Source: Candidatus Nomurabacteria bacterium RIFCSPLOWO2_12_FULL_40_42
Lineage (GTDB): Bacteria; Patescibacteriota; Minisyncoccia; Phycocordibacterales; UBA9973
Assembly: GCA_001786195.1 (NCBI GenBank)
Contig: MFVS01000006.1
Span: 1 to 47,578, forward strand
Direction: 5' to 3'
DNA length: 47,578 bases
Shown: one piece after another, positions 14,767 to 23,110 of the stretch
Numbering within the stretch: the stretch's first letter is position 1
How the letters are laid out: every line of letters begins with the position of its first letter
Program-made: the position numbers and the translations under genes
Notes under the pieces: generated by a model
What the model was told of the DNA's origin: nothing
What the model saw: only the letters and a program-made list of their open reading frames with translations
Databases searched by the model: none

Positions 14767-17539
14767 GAAAAAATATAATTTGTTTTTGGTCGTTTTTCTT
14801 TTATCATTTACATTACTAGGTTTTAATGTTAATTCTGCGAGCGCGCAAACTAGTGGCAGCGGCGGCGGAGGAGGTTCTTCATCTTTGCCAGCCGGTTGTG
14901 CTTCAACACAAGGTTATAGTCCAATTACCGGAGTAAAATGCGATACTATAGTTCTTGAGTATCTTCCGGAAGGTTGTACCTCGACATTTGGCTATAGCCC
15001 AACCACGGGGATAAAATGCGACAATGGTATTTACACATCGCTTCCAGTTGGCTGTACTTCGACAGTGGGATATAGTCCAGTTACGGGAGAAAGGTGTGAT
15101 AGTTTAACTTTCCCACCAGGCTGTAATTCAAATCAAGGTTATAGCATAACGACAGGTAGACCTTGTAATAATGGGGCAATTTTTCCTCCCGGCTGCGCGT
15201 CAAACACAGGTTTTAGTTCAACCACCGGTCAATCTTGCGGATCAAATAGTAATCCAACTATCACCGTCTTGAGTCCGAATGGGGGAGAACAAATCAAGAA
15301 AGGAGATACATACAGAATAAAATGGGAATCTAAAGATGTAAGTCAAGTATATATAAAACTTAGAAAAGGCAATGGTACTTACCAAGGAAACGAGCGGGAA
15401 ATTTCTCGTCCAATATATAATCAAGGCTATTTTGATTGGAAAGTGCCCACAACTATTCCAGACGGCAATGATTATGGCATTGCTTTAGTGCAAGAAGGAG
15501 GTAATAGATTTGATATTAGTGACTCACATTTCACAATTACCACTTCTTCAACTCAGCCTTCTATTAATCTTCAAGTTAATGGTTCAGACTTTCCTTCAGC
15601 AGTTGAATATGGATCAGTTATTGAAGCATCTTGGGGATCGACTGGCATTGATATATCAAAAACCGAATGTAAAATGGGTGGCCATTATGTGCCAACAATA
15701 GATGGATGGCTTTGGAATGATCAAACAAATCAAAAACCAAATGGAGTAGTTAAGTTATATGCTAGACATGCAACACTTGGATACATAAGCCCTCTTAGTC
15801 TCACCATAACATGTTTTGATGGTATCAAAAATTATTATGATAATGTTTCTATTACTGTAAAACAACCTACCACCAGCACCCCTTCCATCACCGTTTTGAG
15901 CCCGAATGGGGGAGAGAATTATAAAGTAGGAGATGTTGTGCCGATCAGATGGAGTAGCTCTGGTCTTCAAAGTGGTGCGAGGTTTGGCATTCAGCTTTCT
16001 TACAGAAATAGTGGAGAAACTTCAAACATTGAAGATTCAATGGTTACCAGTATAGTCGGCAATACATACAACTGGACTATTCCTGCTACATACGGGACTG
16101 GTAAGAGAAGTGATCTGTTTATGGTGAGAGTGATGGCATTTGAAACTGGAATGTCTCCCGCTCCTCAAGATTATAGCGATTCTTTTTTCACTATCGCCAC
16201 CGCAACTACCACCACTGCCGTGTCATGCACCGATTCCGATGGCGGGCAGAACCCTAATGTTTTAGGAATAGCGGACGGAAGAGCGAATGGCATTGGTTCA
16301 TACTTTACCGACGCGTCCGTGGCTTCGAATGGCGGGGTGTGCTCCGGTGATTCCTGCACGTCCGTCGCCGAAGGATATTGCACGAGCGCCGGGCAGGTTT
16401 CAAATATTTTGATGAGTTGTTCCACCGGTTATTCCGTAAACGGCGCTTGCGCCGCGGTTCCCACCAGCGCGAGGATTACCTATGACGTGAAGACCGATAA
16501 ATCGACATATACCTCCAGCGAAAGTATTCAGATCTATATTACCGCTACGAATAATACTTCAGAAGTTAAAATTCTAAATTGGAGTAATGGTTGTCAGACT
16601 TCATACGCGGTTGCCAATTATGATTCAAGTGTTGGCCAGATGTGTACGCAAAATCAAACATCCGTCAGTATTGCGCCCGGTGCCTCGAAAACTTGGACTA
16701 TCACGCACAATCCGGCCGTATACAGAATTCCCGCGGGGCAATACAAACTTTCCGGGAAAGTTTTGGGATTCGGAGGGGCGGATATTTTGATTACGATTAG
16801 CGATACTCAACCCACCGCCTCCATCGTCCTTACCTCAGCGAATGAAAACAAAACTGGAACAGCTGGGGTCTATACTTCGGGTTCCTTCAACAACAACCCT
16901 AACGATTGGAAATGGACGTTAAATCTCAATATGAATGGAAACACTAAGACCATTTTTTCCATAAAAATCACAGGAGCCGGAGCGATGCAGGGAGACATTT
17001 GGACCACCAACACCAGCAACTGGCCTGTTGTTGTTTTCCGAAACGGCGAGCAGTTGAATACAAGAATGGGACAAACATTCTCCGTCGGTCCCAACACCGA
17101 AACTCTCTATCTCTACGGCCAACAATCGGCTAAAACCACCTGGGGAGGAGGGACGCTTACTGTTACCTTTACTGATGGAACATCAGTAAGTTCCGCTATT
17201 CCTTCTCCTGCCACCGCCTCTTTATCTTCTTCCGTTTTAGGTTTGCCCGCGGGGTCTCTGACAGCCAGCGCGATAGGCGCAACAACAGATGCTCAAGTGT
17301 CTGGGAATATCGCCAGCGCGAGCAAATTCAGATTCACGCAGTTTCTGGAGCAGGGTTCATACGGGAATGAAGTTAGAGAACTTCAGAAGTTGTTGAACAA
17401 GGCAGGATATGATGCCGGAAATGTCGACGGAGTATTAGGCGCGAAAGTCAAAGCGGCTCTGATGGAATTTCAAACAGACAATAAATTGAAAGTTGACGGA
17501 CTTGTCGGATACGAAGTTCGAACGTTTCTGAATAGATAA
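14765..17539 (+). CDS. Large secreted protein: signal peptide, 5 Cys repeats, SPNGGE-type domains, BsuPI-like domain, C-terminal peptidoglycan-binding domain
   Basis: MKKYNLFLVVFLLSFTLLGFNVNSASA; GCxSxxGYSxTTGxxC repeats; two ITVLSPNGGE units; C-term GSYGNEVRELQKLLNKAGYDAGNVDGVLGAKVKAALMEFQ. Confidence 0.8.
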   Translation: MKKYNLFLVVFLLSFTLLGFNVNSASAQTSGSGGGGGSSSLPAGCASTQGYSPITGVKCDTIVLEYLPEGCTSTFGYSPTTGIKCDNGIYTSLPVGCTSTVGYSPVTGERCDSLTFPPGCNSNQGYSITTGRPCNNGAIFPPGCASNTGFSSTTGQSCGSNSNPTITVLSPNGGEQIKKGDTYRIKWESKDVSQVYIKLRKGNGTYQGNEREISRPIYNQGYFDWKVPTTIPDGNDYGIALVQEGGNRFDISDSHFTITTSSTQPSINLQVNGSDFPSAVEYGSVIEASWGSTGIDISKTECKMGGHYVPTIDGWLWNDQTNQKPNGVVKLYARHATLGYISPLSLTITCFDGIKNYYDNVSITVKQPTTSTPSITVLSPNGGENYKVGDVVPIRWSSSGLQSGARFGIQLSYRNSGETSNIEDSMVTSIVGNTYNWTIPATYGTGKRSDLFMVRVMAFETGMSPAPQDYSDSFFTIATATTTTAVSCTDSDGGQNPNVLGIADGRANGIGSYFTDASVASNGGVCSGDSCTSVAEGYCTSAGQVSNILMSCSTGYSVNGACAAVPTSARITYDVKTDKSTYTSSESIQIYITATNNTSEVKILNWSNGCQTSYAVANYDSSVGQMCTQNQTSVSIAPGASKTWTITHNPAVYRIPAGQYKLSGKVLGFGGADILITISDTQPTASIVLTSANENKTGTAGVYTSGSFNNNPNDWKWTLNLNMNGNTKTIFSIKITGAGAMQGDIWTTNTSNWPVVVFRNGEQLNTRMGQTFSVGPNTETLYLYGQQSAKTTWGGGTLTVTFTDGTSVSSAIPSPATASLSSSVLGLPAGSLTASAIGATTDAQVSGNIASASKFRFTQFLEQGSYGNEVRELQKLLNKAGYDAGNVDGVLGAKVKAALMEFQTDNKLKVDGLVGYEVRTFLNR

Positions 17540-17618
17540 CCTTCTCAATTTGATCCGGTAGTGAGATTCTCTACTATCGGGTTGACTGTTTTATGTAAAA
17601 TAGAGTAATATTGAACTT

Positions 17619-18122
17619 ATGAAACAATTAGATCCAAAAGCAGTGTGGTTATTCTTTTTTAGTTTTGTTTTACGATCCATCATTCCAGTTTTCATCTTAA
17701 GTATTTGGGGTTCGGCGTTTTTGGGCGGAGTTTCCTTTGATTTTCTTAAGTGGCTATGGATTATCATTCCCGCATATCTCCCATTCTGTTTTATTTGGGC
17801 CAAACTCACCTATCACTTTTATCGTTACGAGCTCATTGATTCCGGTTTTCGAAAGGAATCAGGGGTGATCTACAAGAAATATGTAACTATACCTTATGAT
17901 CGGATTCAGAATGTGGATATTCATCGAGGTATCTTGGCCCGTTTGCTTGGGTTATCCGATCTTAATATCCAGACTGCTGGATTTAGCGCCACAGTTGGAC
18001 GTTATGGGGTAGGCGGCGCTAGCGCAGAAGGGAGATTGCCGGGTACTTCTCGAGAAGTTTCTGAACAGTTGCGAGACGAATTGATTCAGCGATCTCGCCA
18101 ATCCAAAAATCAAGGACTCTGA
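17619..18122 (+). CDS. Bacterial PH-domain (bPH2) membrane protein
   Basis: YHFYRYELIDSGFRKESGVIYKKYVTIPYDRIQNVDIHRGILARLLGLSDLNIQTAG. Confidence 0.85.
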   Translation: MKQLDPKAVWLFFFSFVLRSIIPVFILSIWGSAFLGGVSFDFLKWLWIIIPAYLPFCFIWAKLTYHFYRYELIDSGFRKESGVIYKKYVTIPYDRIQNVDIHRGILARLLGLSDLNIQTAGFSATVGRYGVGGASAEGRLPGTSREVSEQLRDELIQRSRQSKNQGL

Positions 18123-18177
18123 TTTTGTTTCCAAGAAAAATTTCAATTTGACTATTTTGTCTAAAAAGAGTAGTATC

Positions 18178-18203
18178 AAAAAAGCCCCTCGGAGGGCTTT
18201 TTT
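18178..18203. terminator. Strong bidirectional Rho-independent terminator
   Basis: AAAAAAGCCC-CTCGGA-GGGCTTTTTT. Confidence 0.88.
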
Positions 18204-18208
18204 GAAAA

Positions 18209-18391
18209 ATGTCAAAAATCACTGAATATTTTAAGGAAACCAAGACAGAATTAAAGCATGTAATTTGGCCATCCAGGAGCCAGACCTTTTACTACACTTT
18301 AATTGTGATAGTTTTATCGGTTGTCGTGGCTTATTATTTAAGCGTTTTCGATTTTATTTTCACTAAAGGCCTAGAGAAGATATTAAGTTAG
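18209..18391 (+). CDS. secE: Preprotein translocase subunit SecE
   Basis: ITEYFKETKTELKHVIWPSRSQTFYYTLIVIVLSVVVAYYLSVFDFIF, immediately before nusG. Confidence 0.93.
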   Translation: MSKITEYFKETKTELKHVIWPSRSQTFYYTLIVIVLSVVVAYYLSVFDFIFTKGLEKILS

Positions 18392-18424
18392 TGAATAGGT
18401 TATAGCTTGTAGGGGATAGTAATA

Positions 18425-18459
18425 CTAAAACCTAAAACCTAAAACCTAAAACCTATACA
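18425..18459 (+). repeat. Heptamer array (CTAAAAC)4 CTATACA abutting nusG ATG
   Basis: Five 7-mers in exact register with ATG at 18460. Confidence 0.95.
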
Positions 18460-19005
18460 ATGTCAAAACAAGAAGAACAAGGAGTTCGAAACTGGTACGC
18501 CATCCACACCTATGCTGGATATGAAAGTGTGGTTTTGCGCAATTTACGTCAGCGTATAGACTCTCTCGGCATGAATGATAAAATTTTCAATGTTATTGTG
18601 CCGATTGAAAAAAAAATAAAAATTAAAGGAGGCAAGAGGGTGGAAGTGGAAGAGAAAATTTATCCGGGTTATGTTTTGGTGGACATGATTGTGACGGATG
18701 ATTCCTGGTATGTGGTTCGCAATACGCCACGGGTTACCGGTTTTGTCGGCGCTGGAGTTATTCCGGTACCTCTTAAAAATGACGAAGTAGAATATCTTTT
18801 CAAGAAAATGAATGCTGGCACGGCGAAACACAATATTGACATGGTTATCGGCGAGAGTATTTTAATTACCGATGGTCCGTTTAAGGAATTGGAAGGGAAA
18901 GTCAATTCAGTTGACCAGGAACGCGGGAAGGTAAAAGTGCTGGTTTCAATGTTTGGCCGCGAAACTCCGGTCGAACTTGACTTTTTACAGGTAAAAAAGA
19001 TATAA
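18460..19005 (+). CDS. nusG: Transcription termination/antitermination factor NusG
   Basis: RNWYAIHTYAGYE..YPGYVLVDMIVTDDSWYVVRNTPRVTGFVG..F(K)ELEGKVNSVDQERGKVKVLVSMFGRETPVELDF. Confidence 0.96.
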   Translation: MSKQEEQGVRNWYAIHTYAGYESVVLRNLRQRIDSLGMNDKIFNVIVPIEKKIKIKGGKRVEVEEKIYPGYVLVDMIVTDDSWYVVRNTPRVTGFVGAGVIPVPLKNDEVEYLFKKMNAGTAKHNIDMVIGESILITDGPFKELEGKVNSVDQERGKVKVLVSMFGRETPVELDFLQVKKI

Positions 19006-19011
19006 ATTATT

Positions 19012-19434
19012 ATGGCAAAAAAGATCACCAAAAAAATAAAAGTTCAAATTCAGGCTGCAAAGGCCACCCCAGCGCCGCCACTCGGACCCGCGCTCGGCCA
19101 AGCCGGCATCAACATCGGGGACTTCATGACTAAATTTAACGCTGCTACAAAAAATATGGCCGGCGACAAAGTTGGCGTCTCGATTACTGTCTACGAAGAC
19201 CGCAGTTATGATTTCGTAGTCAAAACTCCGCCTGCTTCCGATCTTATTTTAAAAGTGGCTGGGATAGCGAAAGGCTCAGGCACGAATGTAAAGACGAAAG
19301 TCGGGAAAATCACCCGCGCTCAAGCACTCGAAATTGCCAACAAAAAAAGAACAGACTTGAATGCCAAAGATGACGAAGGAGCTATCAACATCATTGCCGG
19401 AAGCGCCCGAAGTATGGGCATCGAGATTAAATAA
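19012..19434 (+). CDS. rplK: 50S ribosomal protein L11
   Basis: [49 protein letters not shown]. Confidence 0.96.
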   Translation: MAKKITKKIKVQIQAAKATPAPPLGPALGQAGINIGDFMTKFNAATKNMAGDKVGVSITVYEDRSYDFVVKTPPASDLILKVAGIAKGSGTNVKTKVGKITRAQALEIANKKRTDLNAKDDEGAINIIAGSARSMGIEIK

Positions 19435-19480
19435 TTTAAAGTTATAAAGTAGAAAGTTTATCAAGTTAATCAAGAAAAAA

Positions 19481-20164
19481 ATGAAAAAATATTTTACAAA
19501 GAAAAATGTTTTGTTTGTAATAGTTTTCGCGATTGTCGGATTTATTGCTTTGCAGATTCCGATAGCTCAAGTAGAAGGGTCAAAAGCAAAATTTATGCTT
19601 TATGACGCTTTTGCGCCGGTAGCGGGAGCCTTTATCGGCAGCTTGCCCGGAGTGATGGCGGTGTTTTTAATGCAGTTTGTTAACTTCTTGGCGCACGGGG
19701 CAATAGTGGAAGATGTTGGGACAATTATCCGCTTTCTGCCGATGCTTTTTGCAGTACTGTATTTTGCTCGGAAAGGAAAACTTAATCTGGTCATTCCAAT
19801 AATAGCTATCATTGCTTTCATAGCGCACCCCATCGGTCGGGAAGTTTGGTATTTTTCTCTTTTCTGGATTATCCCTATAGTTGCTCATTTTTTACGCGAC
19901 AAATTTCTCTTGGCGCGAGCGCTTGGCGCCACTTTCACCGCTCATGCGGTCGGCGGAGCTTTGTGGATTTGGGTTTTTGCTCTGCCGGCGCCGGTTTGGA
20001 TTTCTCTTATACCCATCGTGGCGCTGGAGCGTTCGTTATTCGCGCTCGGCATCTGCGTTTCTTTCGTCTTGGTTAATAATCTTCTCGCTTTCTTGGAAAA
20101 GAAACATATCTTAAATCTCGGTTTTGTGATAGAACCAAAATATCTTTTTTCCATATTTCGTTAA
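19481..20164 (+). CDS. Multi-pass membrane protein, ECF transporter S-component-like
   Basis: ~6 TM segments; PVAGAFIGSLPGVMAVFLMQFVNFLAHG pattern. Confidence 0.5.
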   Translation: MKKYFTKKNVLFVIVFAIVGFIALQIPIAQVEGSKAKFMLYDAFAPVAGAFIGSLPGVMAVFLMQFVNFLAHGAIVEDVGTIIRFLPMLFAVLYFARKGKLNLVIPIIAIIAFIAHPIGREVWYFSLFWIIPIVAHFLRDKFLLARALGATFTAHAVGGALWIWVFALPAPVWISLIPIVALERSLFALGICVSFVLVNNLLAFLEKKHILNLGFVIEPKYLFSIFR

Positions 20165-20928
20165 TGCGAATTAAAGCAATCAAAACCAGAATATTCCGCG
20201 AAAACGAAGATTTGTTTTCGTTTATTTTTAAATACTTTAAAAAAATACCAGAAAAATCTATTTTAGTTGTCACTTCTAAAGTTGTGGCGTTATCGGAAGG
20301 CAGAACGAGGGAACTAAAAAGTAAAAAAGACAAGATTAAGCTAATAAAAGAAGAAAGTGATTTTGCTCTTAAAACAAAACAGGTTTGGCTCACGATTAAA
20401 GACGGCATGGTGATAGCCAATGCCGGCATCGATGAGTCAAATGCCAAAGGCAAACTTATTCTTTTGCCCAAAAATAGTTTTCAAAGCGCGGCAATGCTGC
20501 GAAAAAAATTAATGCAAAATTTCCGGCTGAAAAATTTGGGAGTTTTACTAACGGATTCCAGACTCATGCCGCTTCGAGCTGGAGTTGTGGGCGTGGCTCT
20601 AGGCTACGCCGGTTTTCAGGGAATTAAGAATTATATGGATCAAAAAGATATTTTTGGTCGGGTTTTTAAGATTTCTAAAACCGATATTGCGGATGGCTTG
20701 GCTACTGCGGCGGTGCTATGCATGGGAGAGGGTGAAGAAAGACAGCCCCTTGCTTTAATTACCCAAGCGCCGGTTGTTTTCCAGAGCAGGGTCAATCGCC
20801 GCGAACTTATTATTGATCCCAAAGAGGATATTTATGCGCCACTTTTTTCCAATTTAAAAGTCATCAAATCTAAAAAAGACTTGTCCCGTACTAAATTTTT
20901 GATTACGGGCCATAAAGATAAACATTAA
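20164..20928 (+). CDS. CofE-like (coenzyme F420-0:L-glutamate ligase superfamily) protein
   Basis: ILVVTSKVVALSEGR..GMVIANAGIDESNA..VLLTDSRLMPLRAGVVGVALGYAGFQGIKNYMDQKDIFGR..DIADGLATAAVLCMGEGEERQPLALI. Confidence 0.8.
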   Translation: MRIKAIKTRIFRENEDLFSFIFKYFKKIPEKSILVVTSKVVALSEGRTRELKSKKDKIKLIKEESDFALKTKQVWLTIKDGMVIANAGIDESNAKGKLILLPKNSFQSAAMLRKKLMQNFRLKNLGVLLTDSRLMPLRAGVVGVALGYAGFQGIKNYMDQKDIFGRVFKISKTDIADGLATAAVLCMGEGEERQPLALITQAPVVFQSRVNRRELIIDPKEDIYAPLFSNLKVIKSKKDLSRTKFLITGHKDKH

Positions 20929-20950
20929 TAGTTAAAATTTTAGTACTGGG

Positions 20951-21937
20951 ATGCCACAAAATCTGGAAAATAAAAAAAGGTTGGTTAAACTCCTATCTAA
21001 ACTAGCTCTAAAAGTCGGAGCCAAATTTATAGTTGAACCAGAATGGGGTAGGGCCGCGCAGCTGATTTTCCCTAATGGCGTGGTCCGGTCATTTCTGGGT
21101 TATCTGCTCGATTTGAATGGTGCCGCTTCATCTGGCATTTCGACCGACAAAAGCCATGCGAAGTTTTTTATGAAAACAAAAGGTTATCCGGTGGCCCCAG
21201 GCCAGACGATTTTTGAAGATAGCTGGGCCAAAGAAATGAAAAGCAATCGTAAAATTCCTTACGCCGTAAAATACGCCAAACATTTTGGATATCCGCTAAT
21301 TGTAAAACCAAATAGCAAAAGCCAGGGTTCTGGTGTTTCTCTGGTATACGACAAGTCCGAACTAGCAGTAGCGTTACGGGAAATTTTCAAGGAAGACAAG
21401 GTAGCGATCATGGAGAAATATCTGCCGGGGCGGGATTACCGGATTGTGGTTTTAGACGGAGAGATGATCTCCGTTTATGAGCGAGTGCCGCTTTCGGTTA
21501 CCGGAGACGGACGGAGATCGATACTGGCTCTGCTCCAAAGAAAAATCTATTTTTTGCGCAAAGAGGGCTATAAAATAGATTTAAAAGACAGGAGAATCAA
21601 ATTGAAATTGAAGCATGCGAGCTATACTTTTAAAAACATTTTATCTAAAAATGAAAAAATTTACTTGCTTGATAACGCGAATTTGTCGAGCGGGGGAGAC
21701 ATGATTGATGCCAGCAAAACCATCAGCGCTGGATTCAAAAAAATTGCCATCCAGCTGACGAAAGACATGGGGCTGCGTTTTTCAGGGGTTGACATTATGA
21801 TAACCCGGGGCGACATTACTAAAAATCCGAAAGCTTGTAATTATTATATTATTGAAATTAATTCTTCTCCGGGACTAGCTCCAGCGAAGACAAAGTATCT
21901 GAAGATTCTGAAAGCGCTTGCCCGCACACCTAACTAG
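20951..21937 (+). CDS. ATP-grasp ligase (cyanophycin synthetase / glutathione synthetase-like)
   Basis: GYPLIVKPNSKSQGSGVSLVY..EKYLPGRDYRIVVLDGEMISVYERVPLSVTGDGRRSI..YIIEINSSPGLA. Confidence 0.82.
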   Translation: MPQNLENKKRLVKLLSKLALKVGAKFIVEPEWGRAAQLIFPNGVVRSFLGYLLDLNGAASSGISTDKSHAKFFMKTKGYPVAPGQTIFEDSWAKEMKSNRKIPYAVKYAKHFGYPLIVKPNSKSQGSGVSLVYDKSELAVALREIFKEDKVAIMEKYLPGRDYRIVVLDGEMISVYERVPLSVTGDGRRSILALLQRKIYFLRKEGYKIDLKDRRIKLKLKHASYTFKNILSKNEKIYLLDNANLSSGGDMIDASKTISAGFKKIAIQLTKDMGLRFSGVDIMITRGDITKNPKACNYYIIEINSSPGLAPAKTKYLKILKALARTPN

Positions 21938-21988
21938 GCATTGCGCGAAGCGCGTTATTTAAAACGATGCCTAATTAGGTGTACGGGC
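21918..21988. terminator. Large imperfect palindrome between convergent genes
   Basis: GCCCGCACACCTAACTAGGCAT / ATGCCTAATTAGGTGTACGGGC (20/22 complementary) with inner GCGCGAAGCGC. Confidence 0.6.
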
Positions 21989-22001
21989 TTGGAAAGAAAG
22001 A

Positions 22002-22538
22002 TTAGAATTTATTTTTCCACATCATAGATTCCTTTGGCAATTTTTCGGTGTTTCCGTATTTAGCGGTCGCTTTTTTATTGTAAAGTCTATCTACTTTTCC
22101 TTCTACAACATAATAAATAAGTTGTGCGATTGGCATTCCTGGATAGATACGAACTGGTTTAGAAGTAGACATTTCCATTGTCCAATAACCACAGAAGCCC
22201 ACATCGCCCTTGCCAGCGGTGGCGTGTATGTCAATACCAAGCCGACCAGTTGAAGATTTTCCTTCTAGAAAGGGTACATGCTTGTGAGTTTCAGTATATT
22301 CCATGGTCGTGCACAAATATAACTCTTTAGGTTTTAATACATAACCTTGTTTTGGAATTTCAAAATGTTTCACCTTATTGTGCTTCTTTGCATCTAAAGT
22401 CTTATTTTTATATTTTGCAAAATATTTACTTAAATGAACATCATAAGAATTTCCTCCCATGTTTTTAACATCAAAAGGTTTTATCACAATTGTACCCTTC
22501 TCTATTTCCTCAAGAATTTTTTTATCTGATAGAATCAT
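22002..22538 (-). CDS. dcd: dCTP deaminase
   Basis: MILSDKKILEEIEKG..GGNSYDVHLS..FLEGKSSTGRLGIDIHATAGKGDVGFCGYWTMEMS..PGMPIAQLIYY. Confidence 0.92.
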   Translation of the reverse strand: MILSDKKILEEIEKGTIVIKPFDVKNMGGNSYDVHLSKYFAKYKNKTLDAKKHNKVKHFEIPKQGYVLKPKELYLCTTMEYTETHKHVPFLEGKSSTGRLGIDIHATAGKGDVGFCGYWTMEMSTSKPVRIYPGMPIAQLIYYVVEGKVDRLYNKKATAKYGNTEKLPKESMMWKNKF

Positions 22539-22560
22539 ATTGCAAGTCTCGCATAATTCA

Positions 22561-23100
22561 TCACTTTGTCAACCTTTCGTATACCGAAAAAGTATAATCA
22601 AAAGGATTTTCTTTGTCGGCCTTGTGTTCTTCGTGCGAGACTTCGTTCCAGACTACCGGAATAATTTCTGGGAAAAATACATTGGCGTCTTTATCAGTCG
22701 CGTCTATGTGAGTGATATAAAGCCGGTCGGCCAAGGCAATAGCTTTTTTGAATATTTCTTCTCCACCAATAACAAATACCTCATCCCCCGCCTTCCCCGA
22801 AAGGGAAGGGGCCCCCTCTCCTTCGGAGAGGGGTTGGGGTGAGGTTAGATTTAAAGCTTCTTCCAGTGAATGCACCACTTCAATGCCGTCTTTTTTATAA
22901 TTTAAATCGCGGGTGATTATTAAATTTCTTCGGTTCGGCATTGGCCGGCCCACCGATTCAAAAGTTTTGCGTCCCATAATAACTGAATGACCGGAAGTAA
23001 TTTGTCGAAAATATTTTAGATCTGTGGGCATGCTCCAAACCAGAGTATTGTTTTTCCCCAATTCATTATTTTTACCGATAGCGGCAATGAGTGAAATCAT
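22561..23100 (-). CDS. folA: Dihydrofolate reductase
   Basis: MISLIAAIGKNNELGKNNTLVWSMPTDLKYFRQITSGHSVIMGRKTFESVGRPMPNRRNLIITR..VFVIGGEEIFKKAI. Confidence 0.94.
   Translation of the reverse strand: MISLIAAIGKNNELGKNNTLVWSMPTDLKYFRQITSGHSVIMGRKTFESVGRPMPNRRNLIITRDLNYKKDGIEVVHSLEEALNLTSPQPLSEGEGAPSLSGKAGDEVFVIGGEEIFKKAIALADRLYITHIDATDKDANVFFPEIIPVVWNEVSHEEHKADKENPFDYTFSVYERLTK
22780..22846. repeat. REP-like three-way-junction palindrome inside folA
   Basis: Outer CCTCATCCCC/GGGGTGAGG enclosing CCTTCCCGAAAGGGAAGG-type and CCCCTCTCCTTCGGAGAGGGG hairpins; encodes SPQPLSEGEGAPSLSGKAG. Confidence 0.85.
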
Positions 23101-23110
23101 CTTATATTTT

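Noticed and set aside
18425-18459. Telomere-like or CRISPR interpretation of the CCTAAAA repeats
   Set aside because: Short arrays at several gene starts inside operons, no spacers and no cas genes; not telomeric or CRISPR.
20164-20928. F420 biosynthesis pathway
   Set aside because: Only a CofE-like protein is present; no CofC/D/G/H-like ORFs in the window, so a pathway claim is not supported.
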